In this document: positions 16,124 to 24,911 of the stretch, piece by piece
Layout of the letters: each line of letters begins with the position of its first letter
Numbering within the stretch: position 1 is the first letter of the stretch
Origin: Deltaproteobacteria bacterium
GTDB lineage: Bacteria; Myxococcota_A; Polyangia; HGW-17
Assembly (NCBI GenBank): GCA_016937155.1
Contig: JAFGWM010000035.1
Location: 1-36,068, forward strand
DNA length: 36,068 nucleotides
Direction of reading: 5' to 3'
The notes under the pieces: generated by a model
Seen by the model: the letters and a program-made list of their open reading frames with translations, nothing else
What the model was told of the DNA's origin: nothing
Database searches by the model: none
Program-made: the position numbers and the translations under genes

Positions 16124-17336
16124 TATGATTACAAGAGAATTTATTGAGAAAATACCTAAAACTGATTTGCATCTTCATCTTGATGGATCTGTCAGGTTAC
16201 AGACACTGATTGAACTTGCAAAAGAGTACAAAGTAAATTTGCCTTCATACACAGAAACCGGTTTGAAGGAACTGGTTTTTAAGGACGCTTATGGAAGTCT
16301 TAATGATTATCTAAAGGGCTTTGCGTATACAGGAGCTGTGTTGCAGAACGAACCAAGTCTGGAAAGGGTTGCATACGAGCTGGGAAAAGATAATCAGGCA
16401 GAAGGAGTCCGATATATTGAAGTGAGATTTGCACCTCAACTTCATATTCATCGACATCTCAATAGTGTGAGCGTTCTCAAAGCCGTTTGCAGAGGCCTTG
16501 ATAGAGCTAAAGCTGAATTTAACAACAGACCTGAGGTCCAGGATGGCACTGAGCCTGAATTTGAATACGGTATAATTGTCTGTGCAATGAGGATGTTTGG
16601 CAGAGGTTTCAGTGAATACTACACTGACCTTTTAAATGTTCTCTCACACAGTGATTCAAGAAGTGTTTTTTCTCTGGCAAGTCAGGAACTTGTCAAGCTC
16701 AGTGTTGAAGCGAGAGATAAATATGGTCTTCCCATAGTTGGGCTTGATCTCGCAGGCGCTGAGGATGGTTACCCTGCGGATGACCATATGGAAGCATTTT
16801 CCCTGGCACACAAAAATTTCATGAAGAAAACAGTTCATGCCGGTGAAGCATATGGTCCTGAATCAATATTTCAGGCAATTACAGACTGTCACGCAGACAG
16901 GATAGGCCATGGCTATTATCTTTTTGAACCCACGATGATTCAGGATCCAACGATTGAGAATCACGATGAATACATCAATAAGCTTGTGGGATATATAGCT
17001 GACAGGAGAGTTACCATTGAAGTATGTCTTACAAGTAATCTCCAGACAAATCCTGAAATTAAGGATCTTGCAAACCATAGTTTTGCAAAAATGAGAGATT
17101 CGAAACTTTCTGTTAGCTTCTGTACAGACAACAGAACAGTATCAAGTACCACAGTAAGTGATGAAGTGGAAAAAGCAATTAAGACTTTTGATATCTCTGC
17201 CAGAGAACTGAGACACTTTATTATCTATGGATTCAAAAGAAGCTTTTTCCCAAGAAGTTATCTGGAAAAACGGGAATATGTGAGAAAGGTAATTGATTAT
17301 TACGAGTCCATCGAAAAAGAATTTGGAATTGAGTAA
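16110..17336 (+). CDS. add: Adenosine deaminase
   Basis: Hydrolyses adenosine (and deoxyadenosine) to inosine plus ammonia in purine salvage. The zinc-site motifs are intact: TDLHLHLDGS near the N-terminus (the two His ligands), TVHAGEAYGPES (His ligand and catalytic Glu), the RIGHGYYL motif with the catalytic His, and FCTDNR with the Asp ligand. At about 408 residues it is longer than E. coli Add (333). The extra length includes an inserted segment after the first third (about NNRPEVQDGTEPEFEYG) and a helical C-terminus. The start at 16110 has AGGA close by; 16125 (MITREF, after TAAT) is equally plausible and is 5 codons shorter. The product inosine is a substrate of the DeoD enzyme encoded at 28839. 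Confidence 0.93.
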   Translation: MEKNNMITREFIEKIPKTDLHLHLDGSVRLQTLIELAKEYKVNLPSYTETGLKELVFKDAYGSLNDYLKGFAYTGAVLQNEPSLERVAYELGKDNQAEGVRYIEVRFAPQLHIHRHLNSVSVLKAVCRGLDRAKAEFNNRPEVQDGTEPEFEYGIIVCAMRMFGRGFSEYYTDLLNVLSHSDSRSVFSLASQELVKLSVEARDKYGLPIVGLDLAGAEDGYPADDHMEAFSLAHKNFMKKTVHAGEAYGPESIFQAITDCHADRIGHGYYLFEPTMIQDPTIENHDEYINKLVGYIADRRVTIEVCLTSNLQTNPEIKDLANHSFAKMRDSKLSVSFCTDNRTVSSTTVSDEVEKAIKTFDISARELRHFIIYGFKRSFFPRSYLEKREYVRKVIDYYESIEKEFGIE

Positions 17337-17354
17337 CAGAGTAACAGAGTAATT
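17331..17354 (+). repeat. 8-bp tandem repeat spanning the add stop codon
   Basis: GAGTAACA occurs twice in tandem (17331-17338, 17339-17346), followed by GAGTAATT. The first copy contains the TAA stop of the adenosine deaminase gene. It is a short direct duplication, probably from replication slippage, without an obvious function. Confidence 0.8.
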
Positions 17355-17365
17355 TTACTGCTTGC

Positions 17366-17393
17366 TTGCAAATGAACGATGAGGGTATATACT
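17366..17393 (+). promoter_or_regulatory. Candidate promoter of the repeat-module lipoprotein gene
   Basis: TTGCAA (17366-17371) and TATACT (17388-17393) are 16 bases apart. Transcription near 17400 would leave a leader carrying TGGAGG, 6 bases before the ATG at 17428. This suggests the lipoprotein gene can be expressed independently of add. Confidence 0.45.
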
Positions 17394-17427
17394 GTGCACA
17401 ATTAAACTTCAACTCTGGAGGTTGTGC

Positions 17428-20340
17428 ATGTTTCGCAATGCTATTTTTCTGTTTGTAATAATTGCCGCAATTGGATTCACTGCATGTGATGATGATTCCA
17501 CCAACAGCAATAATTCTAATAATAACACTAACAATTCAACCAACACAACAGGGGACGGCCCTGTAATTTTCAGTGTGATTCCCAATCAGGGTCCTGCTGC
17601 CACAGGAGGTACAGAGGTCGCTGTATATGGAAAGAACTTTGAAGCAGGTGCTCAGGTTTTCTTTGGTGACAATGAGAGTTCAGCCCCGGTGGTTCAATCT
17701 TCCGGTACTATTTTGGCTGTATCACCAGCATCGACAGTGACTGGAGCAGTTGATGTCAGGGTAGTTCAGGAAAATGGTGAGTATACTTTACCGAATGCTT
17801 TTACATATACTGAATCAACTGTGGAAATACCCATCACCTGGTGTATTTTCCAGAGTCCTGCTCAAACCAGTACAGTATCCGGTGTTTCAACCGAACTATT
17901 GTTTGGACGCGTATTTTCTGAAGGAACGACAAATTCTCCCGGGAAGGGCGCAGGAATTTCTGCTCAGGTGGGTTATGGCCCTCAGGGATCAAGTCCTGAA
18001 AGTGATGACTGGGTGTGGGTGAGTGCAACTTACAATATGGATGCAGATGATGGTGCCAACGATGAGTATATGGGAGCGATAACACCTGTAAGCACAGGTG
18101 ATTTTGATATGGCCTTCAGGTTTAATGGTGGTCAGGGATTTGTATACTGTGATATAAACGGTACAGATGACGGATATAACACTGAAAATGCCGCCCTCCT
18201 GACTGTAACGGACCAAACCGAACCAGTCGTGGACTGGTGTATTATGCAGTGGCCCTATTCCTATACTGAAAATGCAACTGAGGCAGGACCAAATGTTTAT
18301 GGTCGAGTTTTTATGGAAGGTGTTACTGATGCTGAAGGACAGGGAAGTGGTATAGCCGGTCAATTGGGATATGGTCCACTGGGAACAGTTCCCGGAGTTG
18401 ATCCCGGATGGCAATGGGTTGATTCGGATTTTCTTGGTGATGTGGATAATGGTGCAAATGATGAATTTCAGACACAGTTGACAATTGCTCAGCCTGGTGA
18501 GTATTCCTACGCATACAGATTCAATGTAAATGATGGTCCATGGCGATACTGTGATGCAAATGGAAGTGACGATGGATATTCTCCGGATCAGGCAGGGACA
18601 GCAACCATAGAGGGCGAAAGCACTGCTACAGTTGACTGGTGTAATCTTCAGTATCCTGCTTCTACAGCAGCACTTGCCGGGAATGATACTGCGAATTTCT
18701 ATGGCAGAGTATATGTTAATGGTGTAACCCAGGGAAATGGCCAGGGTCAGGGAATCTCCGGAATGATTGGTTATGGTCCCGAAGGATCGGATCCTGAGAC
18801 ATCAACTGAGTGGACATGGGTTGATGCAGTCTATAATGTGAGTGTGGATGGCTCCGATGATGGTGACTTATCAAATGATGAATACATGGCATCACTGAAT
18901 GTAACTACTTCAGGAATATACAGTGTTGCTTACAAATTCAGTGCTGATGGAGGAACCAGCTGGACATACTGTGATTTGGACGGTTCAGATAATGGTATTT
19001 CAATTGAAGAACTTGGTGAGCTGGAGATTTATGAAACTCAGCCTGAATATGTTGACTGGTGTATATTCCAGTATCCATATGCAGTTGAGACATTTGCAGG
19101 AGGTACAACTGAAAGCCTTTACGGTCGTGTATTTGTAGCCGGTATTACTGAAGGAGCAGGGCAGGGTCCTTCTATAACTTCACAACTGGGATATGCTGTA
19201 GCAGGAACAGATCCTACAGTACATCCTGAGTCTTTTACATGGATTGATGCGGACTATTTTACAAGTGTAAGTGGAATTAATGATGGTGATCTGGCAAATG
19301 ATGAATATGTTTCAACTGTAACCATTGATTCAACAGGGGTTTTCTCACTGGTTTACCGATTCAGCCGGGATGCAGGGGTTTCATGGACATATTGTGATTA
19401 TGATGGTTCAGGAAACGGTTTTGATATATCCATGCTTCCTGAACTTACAGTTTCAGAGGCTCCAGAATTTTCAGTTCAGAGTGTTTTCCCAGAATACGGA
19501 ACAATTTTGGGGGGAACATCACTTTTAATTACAGGAACAGGATTTACTGACAATGCAACGGTGAAGATTGGATCTGAAGACTGTCTTAATGTAAACGTTG
19601 TAAGTTCCACTGAGATTACCTGTGATACTCCGGTTGGTTCTGATTTCGGTTATCTGGATGTAAATGTCTATGTAGACTGGGGTTTTGAGACTGTTGTAGA
19701 TGGTTTCGCATACAGACCTGTTTTTACTCCAAACGTTGATGGAAATGGATCTGATTGGAACAGTGCTTTTCTTGTAGCCGAAAATTCAGTTACAACTGAT
19801 TGGGGCAGCAGTAATGTGCTCACGTCTATGAACGTGTCTTATGATTCCACAAATCTCTATATTCTTGTGAATGGGGGTGTGGAATCTCAAAATGCATTAA
19901 TGGTCCTTATTGACACCGATTATGGTACCGGGAGTGGTATCAGCGATCTTGGTGTTCTCAATGATACTAACGGTACATTTGATACTGCGGTCTCAGGTTC
20001 ACTTGTTATCGATGATGCCTCTTTTGGTTCTGAATTCGTCGTAGGAAGTATAGGAAATAACACTGTGACAAATGATGTAAGTGACATGTCCGGGCTTCGC
20101 AATTTATCAAATAATGGAAATCTTGGTTGGGATAATGCCACACTTTTATGGGATGGCACCGTAAGTATGGAGATTGCAATACCTTTGGAAACTTTTGAGC
20201 TGGACATTCCTCTTGCAAATTTAGCCTTTGCAGTTGTTATTGGAAGTTCAAGTGGTGATGCTTATTCCAACCAGAGTCTACCGGAAGGTATTTCCTCCGG
20301 AACATTATCTGCAGTTGCAACCCTTGATATTCAGCAGTAA
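17428..20340 (+). CDS. Large lipoprotein: IPT/TIG domains and four WC...YCD modules
   Basis: The ATG at 17428 follows TGGAGG; a TTG two codons earlier is not needed. Residues in this entry are counted from that TTG. The signal peptide ends at FTA-C22, followed by DDD and an Asn/Thr-rich linker (about 25-45), which suggests a surface-exposed anchored protein. Residues 46-131 form an IPT/TIG domain. Four modules of about 130 residues begin near 138, 270, 404 and 544. Each has WC(I/N)xQ at its start, then GRVF or GRVY, a GxGxxI..Q.GYGP-like stretch, a WxWxxA strand, an NDEY or NDEF motif and a final YCD-x2-G-(S/T)-x2-G. A second IPT/TIG domain spans about 683-766. A C-terminal domain (about 770-972, VDGNGSDWN onward) resembles beta-sandwich domains of glucodextranase/DOMON type. 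The paired Cys in each module likely form a disulfide. Function is unknown; ligand binding or adhesion is inference. Confidence 0.85.
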   Translation: MFRNAIFLFVIIAAIGFTACDDDSTNSNNSNNNTNNSTNTTGDGPVIFSVIPNQGPAATGGTEVAVYGKNFEAGAQVFFGDNESSAPVVQSSGTILAVSPASTVTGAVDVRVVQENGEYTLPNAFTYTESTVEIPITWCIFQSPAQTSTVSGVSTELLFGRVFSEGTTNSPGKGAGISAQVGYGPQGSSPESDDWVWVSATYNMDADDGANDEYMGAITPVSTGDFDMAFRFNGGQGFVYCDINGTDDGYNTENAALLTVTDQTEPVVDWCIMQWPYSYTENATEAGPNVYGRVFMEGVTDAEGQGSGIAGQLGYGPLGTVPGVDPGWQWVDSDFLGDVDNGANDEFQTQLTIAQPGEYSYAYRFNVNDGPWRYCDANGSDDGYSPDQAGTATIEGESTATVDWCNLQYPASTAALAGNDTANFYGRVYVNGVTQGNGQGQGISGMIGYGPEGSDPETSTEWTWVDAVYNVSVDGSDDGDLSNDEYMASLNVTTSGIYSVAYKFSADGGTSWTYCDLDGSDNGISIEELGELEIYETQPEYVDWCIFQYPYAVETFAGGTTESLYGRVFVAGITEGAGQGPSITSQLGYAVAGTDPTVHPESFTWIDADYFTSVSGINDGDLANDEYVSTVTIDSTGVFSLVYRFSRDAGVSWTYCDYDGSGNGFDISMLPELTVSEAPEFSVQSVFPEYGTILGGTSLLITGTGFTDNATVKIGSEDCLNVNVVSSTEITCDTPVGSDFGYLDVNVYVDWGFETVVDGFAYRPVFTPNVDGNGSDWNSAFLVAENSVTTDWGSSNVLTSMNVSYDSTNLYILVNGGVESQNALMVLIDTDYGTGSGISDLGVLNDTNGTFDTAVSGSLVIDDASFGSEFVVGSIGNNTVTNDVSDMSGLRNLSNNGNLGWDNATLLWDGTVSMEIAIPLETFELDIPLANLAFAVVIGSSSGDAYSNQSLPEGISSGTLSAVATLDIQQ

Positions 20341-20400
20341 ATATTATTCCCTCTAAAAAAACTTGAAATTAAACTTGTTCTCGGGATTTTTAACAGGATT

Positions 20401-20826
20401 TTATTGATTCTGGAGACTGTCTTTTTGAGATGGTCTGAAAAGAATTACTGTATGTCCTCTTAATGCTACCATCACACTGTAGCTTTTTGATGCAAGTTCA
20501 GTTGCCATTTCTTTTTTATCTTCTGGTTCTCTCATTCTGACTTTGATAAGTTCATGATCCTCGAGTGCTTCACTTACAGCATTAATTATTCCCTCTGTAA
20601 TTCCTTCTTCACCTACTATAACAAGTGGTTTTAGGCTGTGAGCGAGGGCTTTCAGTTCCTTTTTCTGTTCCATTGTAAGGACTGGTGGGGGAAGTGGACT
20701 GAATTTATTGTGCTTTTTAGTTTCAGGCTTTTCAGTTTTTTTTGTTATCTTCTTCCTCGGTTTTACAGACTGCGGTGGCCTGGTATTTCGAAGAGGATGC
20801 CTGTGATCTTTATTTTTATTTGCCAT
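20401..20826 (-). CDS. yhbY: YhbY/CRM-domain RNA-binding protein with a basic N-terminal extension
   Basis: Residues about 50-135 match the CRM fold of YhbY, which associates with pre-50S ribosomal particles: LTMEQKKELKALAHSLKPLVIVGEEGITEGIINAVSEAL, then HELIKVRM and GHTVILFRPSQ. The typical GxxG loop is represented by GEEG. E. coli YhbY has about 97 residues; here 141 because of an N-terminal 45-residue Lys/Pro/Arg-rich, probably disordered segment. It follows purQ by 38 bases on the same strand and may be the last gene of the purL-purQ transcript. It ends 60 bases from the stop of the convergent lipoprotein gene, and that gap shows no clear terminator. Confidence 0.9.
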   Translation of the reverse strand: MANKNKDHRHPLRNTRPPQSVKPRKKITKKTEKPETKKHNKFSPLPPPVLTMEQKKELKALAHSLKPLVIVGEEGITEGIINAVSEALEDHELIKVRMREPEDKKEMATELASKSYSVMVALRGHTVILFRPSQKDSLQNQ

Positions 20827-20864
20827 TTGAATCCTTTTTAACCCATAATTAAGGGATAATTGTT

Positions 20865-21668
20865 TTAAAGATGATTTCTCAACCAGTCAATTCCATTTCG
20901 GAAGATGGACACACCCATCCCTTCCTCAGGAAGAGACATTCTAGTCCATGATGGATGATTTGTGTAGTGGGTAAATGCTTCAGGATGAGGCATGAGTCCG
21001 AAAATTCTTCCTGTTTCATCACATAATGATGCAGCCCCGCGAAAACTGCCATTCGGGTTCTCTGGATATTTCTCCGTTGGATTGTTTTTTTTATCGACAT
21101 ATTTAAGAGGAACAAGGTGATTTGTAAAAAGTCTGGTTCCTGTCTCCTCAGTATCAAAAATAAGTCTACCCTCTCCATGTCTTACAGGTAAATCAATTTG
21201 TTCAATTCCTTTTGTAAAAACACATGGACTATCCGGGTCGGCAACGCAACTGACCCATCTGGCCTCAAATTTCCCGGAAAGATTATGTGTAAGTGATACA
21301 TTCTGCCTGAGATTATTATCCGGCAGGATCCCCATTTTTACCAGAAGTTGAAAACCATTGCATATACCGAGGATAATTCCACCTGAATTTATCATAGCAC
21401 TGATCTGGTCAATGAATGGACCACGTTGTTGTGGGGTTCCATATTTGAGTCTGTGTGCTTGAGCCCTGGCACTGCCAAGATGATCTCCGTCAAGAAATCC
21501 TCCGGGAAACACTATGAAGTTATAATCATCAAATGAATACTTTCCTTGGAGCATTTCCCATATTGTGGAAGTAACTATCATGTCGCTTCCGGCACACTTT
21601 AATGCCCATGCCGTTTCTTTTTCACAGTTTGTTCCATTTCCGGATATTACCAGTGACCGAACCTTCAT
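20865..21668 (-). CDS. purQ: Phosphoribosylformylglycinamidine synthase, glutaminase subunit
   Basis: The class I glutamine amidotransferase that supplies ammonia to PurL in step four of purine synthesis. The nucleophile is C103 in GICNGFQLL, and the His-Glu pair is H228/E230 in LMPHPE. The oxyanion-hole region is FPGGFLDGDHLGS. At 267 residues it is longer than the ~225-residue PurQ of Bacillus, with extra sequence around 190-210. AGGAG lies 7 bases before the ATG and the gene begins 17 bases after the purL stop. Confidence 0.96.
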   Translation of the reverse strand: MKVRSLVISGNGTNCEKETAWALKCAGSDMIVTSTIWEMLQGKYSFDDYNFIVFPGGFLDGDHLGSARAQAHRLKYGTPQQRGPFIDQISAMINSGGIILGICNGFQLLVKMGILPDNNLRQNVSLTHNLSGKFEARWVSCVADPDSPCVFTKGIEQIDLPVRHGEGRLIFDTEETGTRLFTNHLVPLKYVDKKNNPTEKYPENPNGSFRGAASLCDETGRIFGLMPHPEAFTHYTNHPSWTRMSLPEEGMGVSIFRNGIDWLRNHL

Positions 21669-21685
21669 GATTATTCTCCTGCGGT

Positions 21686-24649
21686 TTACAGTTCCAGAGG
21701 TTTATGCCAGGACTGGAAAAGACTTTCGACGGTTTCATCGATAATCGTTTCATGGCTTGATTTTACTATTACCCGGTTCTCTTTTTTTACTTCACCAACC
21801 AGAGCAATCGGGTCTGAGTTATCAAAAAGAGACTCAAACTCAAGTTTTTTCTTTTGGGGAACAGTCAGAATAAATCTTCCCGCCGATTCACTGAACAGCA
21901 TGGTGTTCGGATCAATTGAAACGTCCACAGGGAATGAACTAAGGTTAATTTCGCAGCCGGTTCGTCCACCTATTGCCATTTCTGCGAGGGATACTCCAAA
22001 ACCTCCATCACTCATATCATGGCAGGAATTTATAAATTGTTTTCGCATTGCCAAATGAATGATTTTATAAATTTTCATAAACTCTTTTGTTTTTACCACA
22101 GGAATAGCAGTATCCTCAATTCCCAGCTCCAGTGCATACTCACTGTGTCCCATTTCATTACGGGTAGACCCTGCAACATAAATTAAGTCCCCAGGATTTT
22201 TAAAATCCATTGAAACAGCGTTTTGAGCAGACAAAATTCCAGTAAGGCTTATAAGCAAAGTAGGAGGAACACTGATCACTGTGCCATCAACTCTGGCATC
22301 ATTTTTCATACTGTCTTTCCCACTTATAAGAGGAATCTGATATGCTTCGCAGATTTCCAGCAGAGCTTTCGCACTTCTTACCAGTGATGCGAGTTTGAAT
22401 TCGCTATTTTCAGCTCCTTCCAATGGATCCGGCCAGCAGAAATTATCCAGAGCAGCAAAAGTTTCAGGATCACCGCCAGTGGCGATGGCATTTCTGACAG
22501 CTTCATCAAAAGCGTTCATTGTCATATGGTATGCGTCAACATCACTGTATCTTGGGCATATTCCATGTGAAACACAGATCGCTTCCATGCTGTGATGGAA
22601 AGGCCTGATTACAGCACTATCGCTTGGTCCGTCATTTTCGGCACCCATAAGGGGTTTTATAACACTTGTGCCTTTGACTTCATGATCATACTGTCTGACC
22701 CAGTATTCTTTTGAAGCAATATTAAGCCTGGAAAGCAACCGATGAAGCATCTCTGATGCCTGTGGTACATCAGAAAAATCACCTCTGAAAATTTCAGGTG
22801 AACTCCATTTTGCTTTTAATTTCATCTGGGGTAATCCGTTATGTAGAAAGTCCATATCCATAAGTGCTACTGTTCTTTTATTAAAGAGAATTTCAAAATA
22901 TCCACTGGAGTTGAATTCCCCAATAACAGTTGACTCAACCGACATACTGCGTGAAAGGTTTAAAAACTCTTCAATTTTTGTAGGACAGACACTCAGAGTC
23001 ATTCTTTCCTGACTCTCGCTAACTAGAATTTCCCATGGATCCAACCCTTCATATTTAAGAGGCACCATTGCAAGATCCAGTCTGGCTCCTCCAGTAAATT
23101 GAGCCATTTCGCCCACACTTGAAGAAAGACCTCCTGCTCCATTATCAGTAATTCCAGAATACAGATTTAAGTCTCTGGCTTTGATCAGAAAATCAAACAT
23201 TCGCTTCTGAGTTATAGGATCTCCAATCTGAACTGCACTTGAGGGGGATTCCTCATGAAGCTCTTCTGAAGAGAAAGTGGCTCCATGAATTCCGTCCATT
23301 CCCACTCGACCGCCGCACATAACAATCAGGTGGCCGGATTCCGGATATTTTTCAAAGCCATCTCTGTCCATGTGTTTCAGGGGAATAATACCGCCTGTGC
23401 CACAATAAACCAGTGGTTTCCCGAGATAACGGTTGTCAAACACAACACTGCCGTTGATAGTTGGTATTCCAGACTGGTTTCCTCCGTCCTCAACGCCTTC
23501 CCGGACACCTTCGAGTATTCTCATCGGGTGAAGGAGTCCAAGGGGAATTTCGTCTTTTCCAAAAGGATCAGCTAGACAGAAAACATTAGTGTTAAAAAGC
23601 AGTTCACTTCCCATTCCGGTTCCGAATGGATCACGGTTGACTCCTACTATGCCAGTAAGAGAACCACCATAGGGATCCAGTGCACTGGGGGAATTATGTG
23701 TTTCAACTTTAAATACTATTCCATATTCATCGTTAAATCTGATTACTCCTGCATTATCCTTAAATACGCTAAGGCAGATGTCATTTTCCCCAGCGGCTGC
23801 CCTGACATTTTCAGTGGCTTTTTTAATGCATGACTTGAAAATACTGTCGATGACCTCTTCATGACCGTCCTCAGTGTATGTTATCTGAGCATTAAAGATT
23901 TTGTGTTTGCAGTGTTCTGACCAGGTCTGGGCAAAACATTCAAGCTCGATATCAACAGGTTTAGAACTCAGTCCAAGAGATTTTCTTACTTCCTGAACAT
24001 CCTCTTTACTGTAATAATTTTCGATAATTTTCAGTTCATCAACAGTCAGTGCCCAAACATTTTTGCGAGAAAGTTCAGATAGTTCCTGATCACTTACGGT
24101 AAGATTTATGGGAATTATTGCAGGTTCATGATTCAGATTTACAACAGGTGGATTTGCATTCAGGCTATCTGAATTAAGAAATTCTTCATAACTTGCTACA
24201 CGGATTCTCTGTATGAGGGTATTTGCAAAAAAATCGCTGGCAAGTGATCGTATTTCAAAATCCTTTAAATCTCCTGATATTCTAAACTGTGTTCCTGAAT
24301 ATACTCCAGGAGTATCAGTTTCAGAGCTAAACAGAATTTTTAATGCTTCCGATGCTGTACGGCCTTCGTTGTCGGTGACTCCCGGTTTAAAATCAACTTC
24401 AATTACAAAGTCAAAATCAGATACCAGATGCTTATTTATAGAGTAACGGGAAGTAACCGGATCAGCCAGAGCACTTTCGCAAAAAATATGCAGGATTTCC
24501 TCCGGGACATCTCCATCAATAATGTATGTTTTGAAAACTCTCATGTTATTGATTCTGTTCTGGAATGAAGAATCAAGTCTGTTCAGCCATTTTGTGGCCA
24601 GCGGGTCGACCCTGTCAGGCTTAAGTCCGGTTTCAATTCTGATTGGCAT
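21686..24649 (-). CDS. purL: Phosphoribosylformylglycinamidine synthase, PurS-PurL fusion
   Basis: Converts FGAR to FGAM with ATP and ammonia. The catalytic part starts near residue 185. It carries the FAQTWSEHCKHKIF motif (239-252), FKVETHNSPSALDPYGGSLTGIVGVNRD, DNGAGGLSSSVGEMAQFTGGARLDL, SGKDSMKND and SCHDMSDGGFGVSLAEMAIGG, covering both AIR-synthase-like halves. Residues about 80-155 resemble PurS (FVIEVDFKPGVTDNEGRTASEALKIL, then ASDFFANTLIQRIRV). So PurS and the small PurL are one 987-residue chain, while the glutaminase is the separate PurQ just downstream. Residues 35-75 form a further short unit before the PurS part. GGAGG lies 5 bases before the ATG. No purine riboswitch is evident upstream. 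Confidence 0.95.
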   Translation of the reverse strand: MPIRIETGLKPDRVDPLATKWLNRLDSSFQNRINNMRVFKTYIIDGDVPEEILHIFCESALADPVTSRYSINKHLVSDFDFVIEVDFKPGVTDNEGRTASEALKILFSSETDTPGVYSGTQFRISGDLKDFEIRSLASDFFANTLIQRIRVASYEEFLNSDSLNANPPVVNLNHEPAIIPINLTVSDQELSELSRKNVWALTVDELKIIENYYSKEDVQEVRKSLGLSSKPVDIELECFAQTWSEHCKHKIFNAQITYTEDGHEEVIDSIFKSCIKKATENVRAAAGENDICLSVFKDNAGVIRFNDEYGIVFKVETHNSPSALDPYGGSLTGIVGVNRDPFGTGMGSELLFNTNVFCLADPFGKDEIPLGLLHPMRILEGVREGVEDGGNQSGIPTINGSVVFDNRYLGKPLVYCGTGGIIPLKHMDRDGFEKYPESGHLIVMCGGRVGMDGIHGATFSSEELHEESPSSAVQIGDPITQKRMFDFLIKARDLNLYSGITDNGAGGLSSSVGEMAQFTGGARLDLAMVPLKYEGLDPWEILVSESQERMTLSVCPTKIEEFLNLSRSMSVESTVIGEFNSSGYFEILFNKRTVALMDMDFLHNGLPQMKLKAKWSSPEIFRGDFSDVPQASEMLHRLLSRLNIASKEYWVRQYDHEVKGTSVIKPLMGAENDGPSDSAVIRPFHHSMEAICVSHGICPRYSDVDAYHMTMNAFDEAVRNAIATGGDPETFAALDNFCWPDPLEGAENSEFKLASLVRSAKALLEICEAYQIPLISGKDSMKNDARVDGTVISVPPTLLISLTGILSAQNAVSMDFKNPGDLIYVAGSTRNEMGHSEYALELGIEDTAIPVVKTKEFMKIYKIIHLAMRKQFINSCHDMSDGGFGVSLAEMAIGGRTGCEINLSSFPVDVSIDPNTMLFSESAGRFILTVPQKKKLEFESLFDNSDPIALVGEVKKENRVIVKSSHETIIDETVESLFQSWHKPLEL

Positions 24650-24666
24650 GGGAACCTCCCTGTCGC

Positions 24667-24695
24667 CGCATAAAAAACCATAGAGAAAAAGTCAA
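24667..24695 (-). promoter_or_regulatory. Weak candidate promoter of purL
   Basis: TTGACT (24690-24695, minus strand) is followed after 17 bases by TATGCG (24667-24672). The implied start lies near 24661, leaving a leader of about a dozen bases that still includes GGAGG. The short leader makes this uncertain. The remaining 216 bases up to 24911 are AT-rich and contain the leader of the next plus-strand gene, with no clear signal. Confidence 0.3.
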
Positions 24696-24911
24696 GAGAA
24701 ATTATTTTAGTATTTGATATTACGGGTTTTTTGATGTCTGAATAGTGTTGCTTTTTGATTAAAAGCTGTAGCTTTCAAGGCTTAGATTCAGTTACGGGGA
24801 ATTAATAAATAATATCCTGTTAACCATATAAAATTGTTGGGATTTTAATTTTAGTTAAAAAAATAATTGAAAAAGTCGAAATTCTGTTGGTGTGGGATTG
24901 GTGTTTAGAAA

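Noticed and set aside
20341-20400. Bidirectional terminator between the convergent lipoprotein and yhbY genes
   Set aside because: I find no stem with adjacent T-run in these 60 bases.
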